Source of the DNA: Acidobacteriaceae bacterium
GTDB taxonomy: Bacteria > Acidobacteriota > Terriglobia > Terriglobales > Acidobacteriaceae
Direction: 5' to 3'
Assembly (NCBI GenBank): GCA_030041515.1
Contig: JASHNS010000113.1
Location: 25,609-89,608, forward strand
Length of the DNA stretch: 64,000 bases
The translations under genes and the position numbers were made by a program. This document shows, piece by piece, positions 41,422 to 49,869 of this stretch; positions within the stretch are counted from its first letter, which is position 1, and the number at the start of each line of letters is the position of its first letter. The notes under the pieces are model-generated. The model was not told the DNA's origin. It searched no databases and saw only the letters and a program-made list of their open reading frames with translations.

Positions 41422-43326
41422 TTACCTGGCGCCTGGCACCAGGAACATCTTATCGGCATCTTCCTGGTGGGTGAGGCGAACGATGTGCGGCGTGATCACG
41501 ATGGCCAGCTCGGAGTAATTGAAGTTGGCGCTGTTGTTGGTCGCGTCCGCGAAGCCAGGCAGATCGTTCAGTCCGGGGATTCCCGTGATCGCGTCGGTCT
41601 GCTGCCGATTCAGCGCCGTCACCAAAACCGCGCTTTCACCGATGTTCAGCGAGCTGATGGCCTGATACTCCCGCTCGTTCAGCGCCGGTACGCCATTGTA
41701 GGAGTCGCCGTTGAGCGCGGTCAGCTTCAGGTCGAGCTTCAGGGAGACCCCGTGCGACCCGAGCAGGTGAGGGGTGACATCGAGTGACAGCCCAAGGTCC
41801 TGATACTGGATCTGCGGAATCGCCTCGCTGGCCAGCGATTCCAGCGCCGAAGCATTGATGCCGAGATTCTGCAGCGTACTCGACAGTCCTGAAGTGGAAA
41901 GCCCCGGGATGTTCACCGACGATCCGGGAATTCCTCCGTAGTCCGAGGTCATGATCGGATAGCGCTCGCCCACTTTCATGACCCCCTGCTCCCGGTCGAG
42001 CAGCCGCAGCTGCATCTGGTCCACGGCGTGCACGTCGGAGGAGTTCAGCTGCAGGTTGGCGGTCGCTCCGCTCGTGGAGAGGCCCGTCAGCGTGAGGCCG
42101 CCGCCGAATGTCGCGAAATCGCTGAACAGGCTGTTGCTCACCTGCCCGGACGCGAAGAGAATGGCCAGAATTTGCTCCCACTGGCCCGGTTGTGCCAGCC
42201 CGCTCGAAATGATCTCCTGCACCAGGCTTGCGTTCTGCTGCAGGATGCTGGTCGCCTCGGAATAAACGTTGAACAGATTCGTTTGCGTCGGCAGCAGAGC
42301 CCCGATGGTCGTCGCTTTGGTGCGGTCCACTTCATACATGACCACGTCCAGCTGGATCTCGCTGCGCCCCTGGAGGAGGCTTTGCAGAGTGCCGTCGAGC
42401 GCGGTGAGGTCGGGCACCGGAGCGCGAACCGTGAGGGCGCTTTGCCCGGGATCGGCGACCGCCGACTTGGCGCCAAAATCTTCCCGGGCCAGAGTGGCCA
42501 TGGCCGTCTGGTCCTCGTTGCTCAATCCGGTGAGGTAGAAGGTCTCCTCGGCCTGGCGCTCGTATTTGCTGCGATTCTCGCGCGTATCTTTCGCCACCAG
42601 AACGCGAGCCGGATCGAGCGGAACAAAAAAAGTATTGGTGGCGAGAGCCAGCGCGGACTCCGTCTGGGCGAAGTTGGCGTCGTCGATATCGTACGGAATA
42701 ACCTCAGTGCCGACGGACTGGTCGATCGTCGGATGGATGCCCCAGGCCCCGAAGACCTGATTGATCAGCGCGCGCTCGTCGATGCGGACGTGAAAGCTGC
42801 GGCGGCCGGTTTGCGGGCGCAGTTCGATGGGAGGAGCCAGGGTGGTTCTCAGTGGGGAAGTACCCTCGCCCGCGGCTTCCGAATCAGCCAGCTCATCCAC
42901 TTGCTGCGCCACCAGAGGATCGTCCGGCGCAAGACCGTACGCCTCCTGAATCTCCGCACGGGATTCATCCGGATGGCCGAGACTTTTTGCCTCCTTTGCC
43001 TGCTGCACCAAGTCGTAGACGAGGCGTTGCCGCGCCACCGAAACCGAGGCGGAGTAGCGGGGATCGGAAGGATCGAGCCGCGCCGCACGCGAGAATGCGG
43101 TCATCGCGTCCCGTGGCCGGTCGCGCTCCAGATCTTTGGCGCCCTGCATAAAAACCTGTTGAGCGCGCACGCGATCTCGGCGGCTGACCGGGCGCTTCTT
43201 CGGCGCAACGGATCCCGTTGGAACTGCGGCGGTCGCCGGCGTCTGCTGGGCTGGCGCCGCGAACGCGCCCGGACACAGCCACGCAAGCATGGACGCGACG
43301 AAAACCAGGATCGGCTTACGAGGCAT
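41422..43326 (-). CDS. Orphan secretin (type II/III secretion or pilus type) with N-terminal TPR
   Basis: 634 residues. Seen: a signal peptide (about 1-27, LCPGAFAAP); a TPR-like region (about 45-140, AKDLERDRPRDAMTAFSRAARLDPSDPRY); N-domains (about 160-360); and a secretin domain in the last third (VGERYPIMTSD, LKLDLKLTAL, SAVLVTALNRQQTDAITGIPGL, ELAIVITPHIVRL). Secretins form gated outer-membrane channels for type II secretion, type IV pili or phage export. No partner genes (ATPase, platform, pseudopilins) are present here. The start overlaps the end of the HAD gene by 11 bp, so translation is coupled. An in-frame extension upstream lies antisense-free inside the HAD gene but is not plausible. 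Confidence 0.85.
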   Translation of the reverse strand: MPRKPILVFVASMLAWLCPGAFAAPAQQTPATAAVPTGSVAPKKRPVSRRDRVRAQQVFMQGAKDLERDRPRDAMTAFSRAARLDPSDPRYSASVSVARQRLVYDLVQQAKEAKSLGHPDESRAEIQEAYGLAPDDPLVAQQVDELADSEAAGEGTSPLRTTLAPPIELRPQTGRRSFHVRIDERALINQVFGAWGIHPTIDQSVGTEVIPYDIDDANFAQTESALALATNTFFVPLDPARVLVAKDTRENRSKYERQAEETFYLTGLSNEDQTAMATLAREDFGAKSAVADPGQSALTVRAPVPDLTALDGTLQSLLQGRSEIQLDVVMYEVDRTKATTIGALLPTQTNLFNVYSEATSILQQNASLVQEIISSGLAQPGQWEQILAILFASGQVSNSLFSDFATFGGGLTLTGLSTSGATANLQLNSSDVHAVDQMQLRLLDREQGVMKVGERYPIMTSDYGGIPGSSVNIPGLSTSGLSSTLQNLGINASALESLASEAIPQIQYQDLGLSLDVTPHLLGSHGVSLKLDLKLTALNGDSYNGVPALNEREYQAISSLNIGESAVLVTALNRQQTDAITGIPGLNDLPGFADATNNSANFNYSELAIVITPHIVRLTHQEDADKMFLVPGAR

Positions 43327-44074
43327 CGTCCTGCCCCGGAGGCTCAGACGGCGATGAGGGGGTGCAGAGCAGATCCTCCAGCGTCGCCGCGCAGACTTCC
43401 GGCTGGTGCTCCATGAGCTGATCGAAGGAGTAGCGGCCGGTGGCGACCGCGATGGTCGGCAGCGAGTGTATGCGTGCGGCCCGAATATCAAACGGAGTAT
43501 CGCCCACCACGCACACCGTAGCGGAGGGATCCTTCAGACCGGTCCGGGCCAGCTCGGCTGCGTGGGCAATCATGTCCGCGCGATCTTCAAACCGGTCGCA
43601 AAAGCCGCCGAAGGTGAACCACGAGCGCAGGCCCGCATTTTCGACCTTGATCCAGCCGATCTTTTCCACGTTCCCCGTGGCGAGACCCAGAAGTGCGCCC
43701 CGGCTCTGGAGATGTTCGAGCGTGGCTTCGACGCCCGGCATCACGGTGGGCTGCAGCCCCGCGCGGCGTTCCACGAAATGAGTGCACATGGCGTTCAGGA
43801 TGCCCTCGCGATGCGGACGCCACGCGGCGTCTTCAACCTGGGCGAGGCGGAAGGCGTCGCGGAGAATCCCGGGATCGGTGTTCCCGGCCAGAATGACCCC
43901 ATCCAGGGCAAGCTCGCGGCCCAGGACGCTGCGCACGCCATGGAAAAAGGCATCGAAATGAATGCGGTCACGATGGCGCAGCAGGGTTCCATCAATATCG
44001 AAAAGGTAGGCGCGCTGGCGGTCCCAGCGGAAGCCATCCTTGATGTAGACGCGGGGCGCCGCAGGAGTGCTCAT
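43316..44074 (-). CDS. HAD-superfamily hydrolase (phosphoglycolate-phosphatase-like)
   Basis: 252 residues. HAD motif I FDIDGTLL (Asp26 nucleophile, Asp28), motif II LLGLATGN, Lys of motif III upstream of motif IV, and motif IV VVGDTPFDIRAA. A helical cap lies between motifs I and II (C1 cap, about 35-110). The likely activity is removal of phosphate from a small metabolite; the substrate cannot be read from sequence. The last 11 bp overlap the secretin start. No known link between the two proteins. Confidence 0.88.
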   Translation of the reverse strand: MSTPAAPRVYIKDGFRWDRQRAYLFDIDGTLLRHRDRIHFDAFFHGVRSVLGRELALDGVILAGNTDPGILRDAFRLAQVEDAAWRPHREGILNAMCTHFVERRAGLQPTVMPGVEATLEHLQSRGALLGLATGNVEKIGWIKVENAGLRSWFTFGGFCDRFEDRADMIAHAAELARTGLKDPSATVCVVGDTPFDIRAARIHSLPTIAVATGRYSFDQLMEHQPEVCAATLEDLLCTPSSPSEPPGQDDAS

Positions 44075-44239
44075 GAGAAGGCTGAAATCGAAGTCAGAGT
44101 ATCAAAATCAAAGGCTCCGGTGGTGGCCGAACGCCCCAGCCGTGCGTGATACAATCAGGGGTTGCGGGCGTGTCCTGGAAACACTCTGATTTCCGGTATT
44201 TAGTCCCAAAAATCCTGAAAAAACGAATCTGAGGTCCTC

Positions 44240-44986
44240 ATGTCCGGCCATTCGAAATGGGCGACGATCAAGCACAAAAAGGGCGCCCTGGACGCGAAGC
44301 GGGGCAAGATTTTCACCCAGCTGATCAAGGAAATCACCATCGCCGCCAAGTCCGGCGGCGACCCTGACGGCAATCCCCGCCTGCGCAGCGCCATCGCTGC
44401 GGCCAAGGCGGAGAATATGCCGAACGACAACATCAAGCGCGCCATCCAGCGCGGCACCGGCGAGATCCCCGGCGTCAGCTACGAGGAAGTCGCCTTCGAG
44501 GGCTATGGCCCCGGCGGCGTGGCGCTGATTGTGGAAGCCACCACGGATAACCGCAACCGCGCGGTCAGCGAAATCCGCCACACCTTTGCGAAACACGGCG
44601 GGAACCTCGGCGAGCCCAACTCGGTGCGCTTCATGTTTTCCAAGAAGGGAATCATTGCGATTCCGAAGGCCGCCGCGGATGAAGAGAAGCTGATGAATAT
44701 CGTGCTGGAAGCCGGCGGCGAGGACCTGAACGACGAAGGAGATACCTGGGAGATCATCACCGAGCCCCAGGCCTTCGAGGCCGTGGCCCAGGCTGTGCGC
44801 GATGCCAAAATCGAGACTGTGATGTCGGAAGTCACAATGATCGCCTCCACCTATACGAAGCTGGAAGGCCCCGCTGCCGCGCAGATGGTGCGTCTGCTGG
44901 AGGCCCTGGAAGAGCACGATGATGTGCAGCACGTCTATTCGAATTTCGACATGGACGCGAAGCAACTGGAAGAAGTGACCAGTTAG
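44240..44986 (+). CDS. YebC/PmpR/TACO1-family protein
   Basis: 248 residues, the normal length. N-terminus MSGHSKWATIKHKKGALDAK; then AAAKAENMPNDNIKRAI, YEEVAFEGYGPGGVALIVE, TDNRNRAVSEIRHTFAKHGG, and the C-terminal EALEEHDDVQHVYSNFD are all canonical. Family members act as transcription regulators or, as with mitochondrial TACO1 and recent YebC work, help translation through proline-rich stretches. GAGGT lies 4 nt before the ATG. An intrinsic terminator follows. Confidence 0.95.
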   Translation: MSGHSKWATIKHKKGALDAKRGKIFTQLIKEITIAAKSGGDPDGNPRLRSAIAAAKAENMPNDNIKRAIQRGTGEIPGVSYEEVAFEGYGPGGVALIVEATTDNRNRAVSEIRHTFAKHGGNLGEPNSVRFMFSKKGIIAIPKAAADEEKLMNIVLEAGGEDLNDEGDTWEIITEPQAFEAVAQAVRDAKIETVMSEVTMIASTYTKLEGPAAAQMVRLLEALEEHDDVQHVYSNFDMDAKQLEEVTS

Positions 44987-45012
44987 CGATGCGCTCGTCA
45001 CAAAAGCAGGCG

Positions 45013-45040
45013 AGGCCGCCACTCGGCGGCCTTTCCTTTG
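45013..45040 (+). terminator. Intrinsic terminator after yebC
   Basis: AGGCCGCC-ACTC-GGCGGCCT forms an 8-bp perfect stem with a 4-nt loop followed by TTCCTTT, 26 nt after the stop codon. Confidence 0.75.
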
Positions 45041-45098
45041 CGGGCCGGACACTCGTCGGGCATCCATTCAACGAACAGAGAGGGAGTGGACGAGCGGG

Positions 45099-45857
45099 AT
45101 GAGAAGTCGAATCTTCGCTGGCTGGGCCGCGGCAATTTTGCTCGCGGGAGCGGTCGCTGCCGGAGCGCAAACCTCGGCCTCTTCCCGGCCCCTGCTTCCC
45201 CAGGTTTCCTCTCCAGCTCCGGGAACCGCCGCCGCAGAGCTGGCCCGTCTCCCGTGGGAATGGGGGCCTTTCTTCCAGGGCGGCAAGGGCATCGGATATC
45301 TCATCTCCGATTACAAGCTGTTCAGCGCCGGCCTGCGCCTGGGGAAGGTGATCACAGGCGAGCATCTGCCCGGCGTGCTGCGCGGCCAGTTCGAGTATGC
45401 GGGTGAGCTGATGCCGTACTGGGAGGCCTTCACCCCTCCGCCACACCTGCAACTTGTGACGTATACAAACCCCGCGACGGGAGTGAAATATTCGTACTAT
45501 GCGCCCTATGGGGGCGGGAACTATCATGGTGCCAGCATCACCCCCATCATTTTGCGCTGGGATTTCAAGCCGCGCGGTCACTGGGCGCCATGGCTTCAGG
45601 CGGCAGGCGGGCTCATTTACACCACCCACAAATTTCCTCCCGACGTCCTGGTTCCGCATGGCCAGCCGGGCGGAACCAGCGTGTGGAACTTCAGCCCGCA
45701 GGGAGGAATTGGCGTGCAGTATTTTGTCCGGCCGAACCAGTCGCTCATGCTGGAAGCCAGCGGGGTTCATATTTCCAGCGCGTCGCTCGGCGATAAAAAT
45801 CCGGGAGTGAACGCGAGCGTGCAGTTCCAGATCGGCTACACCTGGTGGAGCCGTTAG
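45099..45857 (+). CDS. PagL-like lipid A 3-O-deacylase (acyloxyacyl hydrolase family)
   Basis: 252-residue outer-membrane beta-barrel enzyme with a signal peptide (about 1-24). The C-terminal signature HISSASLGDKNPGVN matches the PagL pattern, placing the catalytic His at 224 and Ser at 226; alternating hydrophobic strands (FQIGYTWW at the end) fit an eight-stranded barrel. It would remove the 3-O-acyl chain of lipid A, complementing the LpxL-type acyltransferase at 26165-27064. A Pro/Thr-rich loop near 110-150 is longer than in the short enterobacterial enzyme. Confidence 0.8.
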   Translation: MRSRIFAGWAAAILLAGAVAAGAQTSASSRPLLPQVSSPAPGTAAAELARLPWEWGPFFQGGKGIGYLISDYKLFSAGLRLGKVITGEHLPGVLRGQFEYAGELMPYWEAFTPPPHLQLVTYTNPATGVKYSYYAPYGGGNYHGASITPIILRWDFKPRGHWAPWLQAAGGLIYTTHKFPPDVLVPHGQPGGTSVWNFSPQGGIGVQYFVRPNQSLMLEASGVHISSASLGDKNPGVNASVQFQIGYTWWSR

Positions 45858-45895
45858 TCGAGAGCGCGAACACTCATCATCGTCCGGGACAGGCA

Positions 45896-46831
45896 ATGGA
45901 AGAAGCGCTGATTGAATGCGTGCCGAACTTCTCCGAGGGACGGAGGCCGGAGGTCGTTGAGGCCATCGTCTCGGCCATGCGCGTTGAGGGTGTGCGCCTG
46001 CTGGACTGGTCGCTGGATCCCGATCATAACCGCTCGGTGGTAACCATTGCAGGCCCTCCGCCCGCGGTGGTGGAGTCCGCGGTCCGCGGAGCCGGCCGCG
46101 CCGCCGACCTGATCGATTTGACCGCCCAGGAAGGGGGCCATCCCCGCATCGGCGCAGCCGACGTGATCCCCTTTGTCCCGCTTCGGGGAGTGGGCCTGGA
46201 ACACTGCGTCCTGCTGGCCCGGCAGGCAGGCATGGAAATCTGGAACCGCTTCCAGGTCCCCGTCTATTTCTACGAAGCCGCGGCGGCGAGACCCGACCGC
46301 GCCATCCTGGAAGACGTCCGGCGAGGTCAGTTTGAAGGCCTGCGCGAAGCCGTGCTGAAAGAGCCGGCGCGGCGGCCTGATGTCGGTGGCCCCGGACTGC
46401 ATCCAACGGCCGGCGCTTCGGCCGTCGGCGCGCGCAGGTTTCTGATTGCATTCAATCTCTATCTGGACACCGCCGACGTCGCCGTGGCGCGGGCCGTGGC
46501 CCGGGATATACGGCATTCCGGAGGGGGTCTCGCAGCCGTGAAGGCAATTGGCGTAACTGCCCACGGTCAGGCCCGGGTTTCCTTGAATCTGACGGATTTT
46601 ACCCGGACCCCGGTGGGGCAGGCCTTTGCAGCGGTGAGCGAAAAGGCGGAACGGCATGGCGCCAAACCGGTGCGCGCGGAGCTGATCGGGCTCATCCCGG
46701 AGGCGGCACTTGAGCGAAACAGCCACTGGATGCGTCTGCTGGATGGGTTCCAGGAGGACCAAAAAGTCCTTGAACGCCGCCTGGAAAAGCCTCTGGCCTG
46801 GCCCGGGAGCGCGGTCGTGGCTGCGGTTTAG
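45896..46831 (+). CDS. Glutamate formimidoyltransferase (FtcD N-domain type)
   Basis: 311 residues. Transfers the formimino group from N-formimino-L-glutamate to tetrahydrofolate in histidine degradation. Seen: IECVPNFSEGRRPEVVEAI at the start, DPDHNRSVVTIAGPP, LIDLTAQEGGHPRIGAADVIPFVPL (active-site His region), ARRFLIAFNLYLDT, and VSLNLTDFTRTP. It is the stand-alone enzyme without the cyclodeaminase domain found in animals. The ATG at 45896 begins the conserved protein; an in-frame ATG at 45845 overlaps the PagL-like gene. No hut genes are adjacent. Confidence 0.92.
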   Translation: MEEALIECVPNFSEGRRPEVVEAIVSAMRVEGVRLLDWSLDPDHNRSVVTIAGPPPAVVESAVRGAGRAADLIDLTAQEGGHPRIGAADVIPFVPLRGVGLEHCVLLARQAGMEIWNRFQVPVYFYEAAAARPDRAILEDVRRGQFEGLREAVLKEPARRPDVGGPGLHPTAGASAVGARRFLIAFNLYLDTADVAVARAVARDIRHSGGGLAAVKAIGVTAHGQARVSLNLTDFTRTPVGQAFAAVSEKAERHGAKPVRAELIGLIPEAALERNSHWMRLLDGFQEDQKVLERRLEKPLAWPGSAVVAAV

Positions 46832-46858
46832 TAAAATCTAACGTGATTGCAGGGTCAC

Positions 46859-46871
46859 GGGCCTTTGGCCC
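46859..46871 (+). terminator. Short hairpin after the formimidoyltransferase gene
   Basis: GGGCC-TTT-GGCCC, 27 nt after the stop codon and without a T-run; a weak termination or RNA-end candidate. Confidence 0.25.
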
Positions 46872-46943
46872 AGGGCCGGAGAAGTGGTTTTAGTTCTACA
46901 ACAGCAGGCTCGGCCGGAACTCCGGCAGAGGGAGCGGGTTCGG

Positions 46944-47921
46944 GTGAAATTTTGCAGGCAGCATTTTGTTAGCGTGAGTTTGAGTGTCGCGGCACTGTTG
47001 CTTGCGACAGGAATGGTTTCGGCTCGGGCGGCGCAGATCGACAGCGATGCGCGTTCGGCGATTCCAGTCAACGTCCAGCAGCTGATCGTAGTGGATTACC
47101 GCGTGATGGAGGACTCGCAGACGGCCATGGACCTGAAGGCTCGGCTGCTGCCTCCTCAGTTGAAGGATCTGGAAACGGCGCTGGACCATTCCGGAATGAA
47201 CGTGGGCGACGACGTCGACGTGCTTGCCTTTGCCGCCTACCGTCCCACCGCCACCAGCAGTTCCGACGACGTCAAGATCGTCGGTGTTGCGCAGGGACAG
47301 TTCCAGGTCACCGATATGGTTGCCGCCTTCACCAAAAAGAGGGTGAAGCCCCTCGTGATTCGCAACAATAAGCTGTGGCCGATGGGATCCAGCGGCATGC
47401 TCGTCGTCTTCCTGAATCCGACCACCATGCTCTTCGGGACGAAGGACGCTCTCGAGCCCGCGCTGCAGTGCCGCGACGGCCTCGCGCCCAGCTTCCTGAC
47501 CAATAACAACATGATGAACGCGATGGGACAGGTGGACTCGCGCGCCCTCTGGAGCATTATGGACGCGCAAGGCACGCAGTACATGATGCGCTCCCTGCTG
47601 GGCCAGGCGTCGCAACTGGCGAATTTTGACGCGCTCAAAAAGCGGCTGCTCAGCTCCAGCTACACCATGGACTTCTCCAATGGCGTGAAGTTCTCTCTGA
47701 ACGTGAACACCTCCGACGCGTTTACTGCTGCGACCATGTCGTCCCTGCTGAATGCAGCCGCGCTCTACGAGAAGGCAAGCGGGACCGCGGTCGAGAAACA
47801 GGCGATCGACAGCACCAACATCGACTCCTCCGGATCGACCCTGGAAGTGGCCTTTGCGGCCTCCGACGACCAGTTCAGCAGTCTGCTCAAGTCGCCGCTC
47901 TTCCAGAGCGTGGTGCACTAA
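46944..47921 (+). CDS. Secreted protein of unknown function
   Basis: 325 residues from a GTG preceded by AGAGGGAG (46927-46934, 9-nt spacer); this start puts a clean signal peptide at the N-terminus (VSLSVAALLLATGMVSARAAQ). A GTG at 46884 would add 20 Gln/Arg-rich residues before it. The mature part shows no motif I recognise. It begins with VNVQQLIVVDYRVMED, alternates hydrophilic helices with short strands (VDVLAFAAYRP, VKIVGVAQGQF, MLVVFLNPTTMLFGTKDALE), and ends in a Ser-rich region. The layout recalls acidobacterial conserved hypothetical periplasmic proteins. An intrinsic terminator follows. Confidence 0.75.
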   Translation: MKFCRQHFVSVSLSVAALLLATGMVSARAAQIDSDARSAIPVNVQQLIVVDYRVMEDSQTAMDLKARLLPPQLKDLETALDHSGMNVGDDVDVLAFAAYRPTATSSSDDVKIVGVAQGQFQVTDMVAAFTKKRVKPLVIRNNKLWPMGSSGMLVVFLNPTTMLFGTKDALEPALQCRDGLAPSFLTNNNMMNAMGQVDSRALWSIMDAQGTQYMMRSLLGQASQLANFDALKKRLLSSSYTMDFSNGVKFSLNVNTSDAFTAATMSSLLNAAALYEKASGTAVEKQAIDSTNIDSSGSTLEVAFAASDDQFSSLLKSPLFQSVVH

Positions 47922-47944
47922 AGCATTTTCAGAAGGACACAAAA

Positions 47945-47970
47945 GGCCCGCCACGCGGCGGGTCTTTTTC
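47945..47970. terminator. Bidirectional intrinsic terminator
   Basis: CCCGCC-ACGC-GGCGGG (47947-47962) is followed by TCTTTTTC on the plus strand; read on the minus strand it ends in CCTTTTG. It separates the unknown secreted protein gene from the convergent end of the cytochrome oxidase operon. Confidence 0.8.
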
Positions 47971-47997
47971 TTTGCGGCCGCAGTGAGCCGGCCAGCA

Positions 47998-49008
47998 TCA
48001 CCTCAACTGCTGCAGATAAGTCACCAGATCGCGAAGCTGAACTCCATTGAAATCGGTGATGTTCGGCATCAGGCAGCCGGGCTTGAACGACTGCGCGTGC
48101 GTGACCCAGGCTTCCAGATATGCCGTGTTGTTGGGGAAGGAGTCGGCCCCGATATACTGCCGGCTTCCGATATGAGTAAGGTCGGGAGCCACGTGGCCCC
48201 GGGCAGGAGTGCCGCGTACCTCATGGCACGTCGAGCACTTGCCGGTGAGAAAGACCTGCTCCCCAGCTATGGCCTCGGGGGTAGTCGGCGTATGCCCCGG
48301 CTGGAGCATCTGTTCCGTCCAGTCCTTGTATGCGGCGGCGGATTGCGCCACGACCAGCAGGCGCATGTGCGCGTGCTGTACCCCGCAGTATTCGGCGCAC
48401 TGGCCCACGTAATCACCCGGTTGGTTCGCTTCGATGCGCATGAAATTGGGATGGCCCGGGATCATATCGATCTTGCCCTGGAGGGTCGGCACCCAGAATG
48501 CATGATTCACATCCTCCGACTCCAGCTCCATGGTGACCGCCTGGCCGGCGGGAATGTGAATCTCGTTGGCCGTCACGAAGCGCTGATCGGGCGGCCCGTC
48601 CAGATAATGCACTTCCCACCACCACTGGTGCCCGATCACGAGGATGTCCGGCTTGAGCACAGCACTGTTATTCGGATCGTGGATCGGAAAACGCTCCATC
48701 AGGATGAGGCCGGCCACAAAGAATGCCGTGAGCACGGCCAGGGGAATGAGCAGGCCGCCCAGAGCCACCCAGCCCTGCCCCCCGCCGATGTCGATCGGCG
48801 CATGCTCGTCGAGAGATCCGCGTCGCCGAATCGGGATCACCAGCAGGATCCACATGATCAGTGTCACAACGAGGAACAGGACAACGATCCACCACATCAG
48901 CGGCGCGATGCGGGCGGCTCCAGGTCCCCGTGCGTTCCAGATCGACTGCTCCGTCGCGCATCCGCTGAGCAGCAGAAGTGGACTGAGCAGGGCGATTCTA
49001 CGCATCAT
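47998..49008 (-). CDS. coxB: Cytochrome c oxidase subunit II with fused cytochrome c (caa3 type)
   Basis: 336 residues. N-terminal lipoprotein signal (LLLLSGC), two membrane helices (about 27-50 and 75-100), a cupredoxin domain with the CuA motif C-A-E-Y-C-G-V-Q-H-A-H-M (Cys204, Cys208, His212, Met215), and a C-terminal cytochrome c domain with CSTCH and a likely Met ligand in CLMPN. This fusion defines caa3-type oxidases, which take electrons directly from cytochrome c. Three ATGs lie in a row (49011, 49008, 49005) after GAGGAG; the middle one has a 5-nt spacer. It is the last gene of the operon, whereas coxB usually comes first. Confidence 0.93.
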   Translation of the reverse strand: MMRRIALLSPLLLLSGCATEQSIWNARGPGAARIAPLMWWIVVLFLVVTLIMWILLVIPIRRRGSLDEHAPIDIGGGQGWVALGGLLIPLAVLTAFFVAGLILMERFPIHDPNNSAVLKPDILVIGHQWWWEVHYLDGPPDQRFVTANEIHIPAGQAVTMELESEDVNHAFWVPTLQGKIDMIPGHPNFMRIEANQPGDYVGQCAEYCGVQHAHMRLLVVAQSAAAYKDWTEQMLQPGHTPTTPEAIAGEQVFLTGKCSTCHEVRGTPARGHVAPDLTHIGSRQYIGADSFPNNTAYLEAWVTHAQSFKPGCLMPNITDFNGVQLRDLVTYLQQLR

Positions 49009-49072
49009 CATGTCTCCTCGGTGCTCCCGCTGCGTGCCCGCCGCGACGCGGTACGCCTGCTGCTTCTCTCCC

Positions 49073-49459
49073 TTACTGCAGCGTGTAGAGATACGCGGCC
49101 ATGTCGCGGGCCTGCGCTGGGGTGACTCCCAGGTTGGGCATGGCTGTGCCAGGTTCGATTGCGGGCGGGTTCTCAATCCAGCGCTCCAGGTTGTTCGGCG
49201 TGTTGGACAGCTCCCCGGCAATCATTGTCCGGCGGCTCCAGAAGAAGAGCGGCGGCCCGACAAGCCCGCGCGCAGCATGAACCCCGGGAATCACGTGGCA
49301 GGCTCCGCAACCATACTGGCCGATCAACTCGCGCCCGTGCTGCGGGCTGCCATCGCTGACCATGCTGCTCGTGAGGGAGGATTGGCGTCCCCTGCATCCG
49401 GCCAACGTTCCCACCGTCATCAGCACCAGGCCTGCGCCAAGTATCCAGGCTGCCTTCAT
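49073..49459 (-). CDS. Monohaem c-type cytochrome lipoprotein
   Basis: 128 residues. Lipoprotein signal with lipobox LAGC, haem motif CGACH (QYGCGACHVIPG), and a Met-ligand candidate in AMPNLGVTPAQARDMAAYLYTL. Probable electron donor to the caa3 oxidase, held at the membrane by lipid. The ATG overlaps the TGA of the preceding gene (ATGA), and coxB starts about 64 bp later. Confidence 0.9.
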   Translation of the reverse strand: MKAAWILGAGLVLMTVGTLAGCRGRQSSLTSSMVSDGSPQHGRELIGQYGCGACHVIPGVHAARGLVGPPLFFWSRRTMIAGELSNTPNNLERWIENPPAIEPGTAMPNLGVTPAQARDMAAYLYTLQ

Positions 49460-49869
49460 CGCATCCTCAGGCAATACTGAAGAATGAACAGCGGCAGGAG
49501 CATCCACACCATCCCCACGCCCAGAGTGAAGCTGATAAAGACGCCCAGCAGCGCCATGTACTCCCTGCGCCCGCGGCCTTCGCCCTCGTAAACGTGGCGT
49601 TCCGCCGAGAGCCGTCGCCAGTTGCGATACGAAGTGAAGCCGCTGAAAGCGGTCACGGCCAGCAGGAATCCGCTCACAGCAAAGGCAGCGGCCATCGCGG
49701 CCGGGTTGGCGCTCGCTTGTCCGAACTGTTCGTTGTGCAGGCAGGCGCGCCAGGTGATAAACATCTCGGCAATCCCCAGCAAAAACCAGCAGAAAAACGC
49801 CGTCGACAGCCCAAACCACAGCCGGCGCGGGCTGGCAGCTTCATGGCGGGGTGTGTCTTCAGAAGCCAT
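49456..49869 (-). CDS. Small membrane protein of the cox operon, unknown role
   Basis: 137 residues with three or four predicted helices (about 20-45, 62-85, 107-137): FGLSTAFFCWFLLGIAEMFI, AAAFAVSGFLLAVTAFSG and VFISFTLGVGMVWMLLPLFI. It contains no haem or copper motif. The gene overlaps coxC upstream by 11 bp and the cytochrome c gene downstream by 4 bp, so it is translationally coupled inside the oxidase operon. It may be an accessory subunit or assembly factor; I do not recognise the family. Confidence 0.8.
   Translation of the reverse strand: MASEDTPRHEAASPRRLWFGLSTAFFCWFLLGIAEMFITWRACLHNEQFGQASANPAAMAAAFAVSGFLLAVTAFSGFTSYRNWRRLSAERHVYEGEGRGRREYMALLGVFISFTLGVGMVWMLLPLFILQYCLRMR

Noticed and set aside
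42028..43416. 462-codon open frame on the plus strand
   Set aside because: Antisense to the secretin gene; Arg/Gly-rich composition and no conserved motif.
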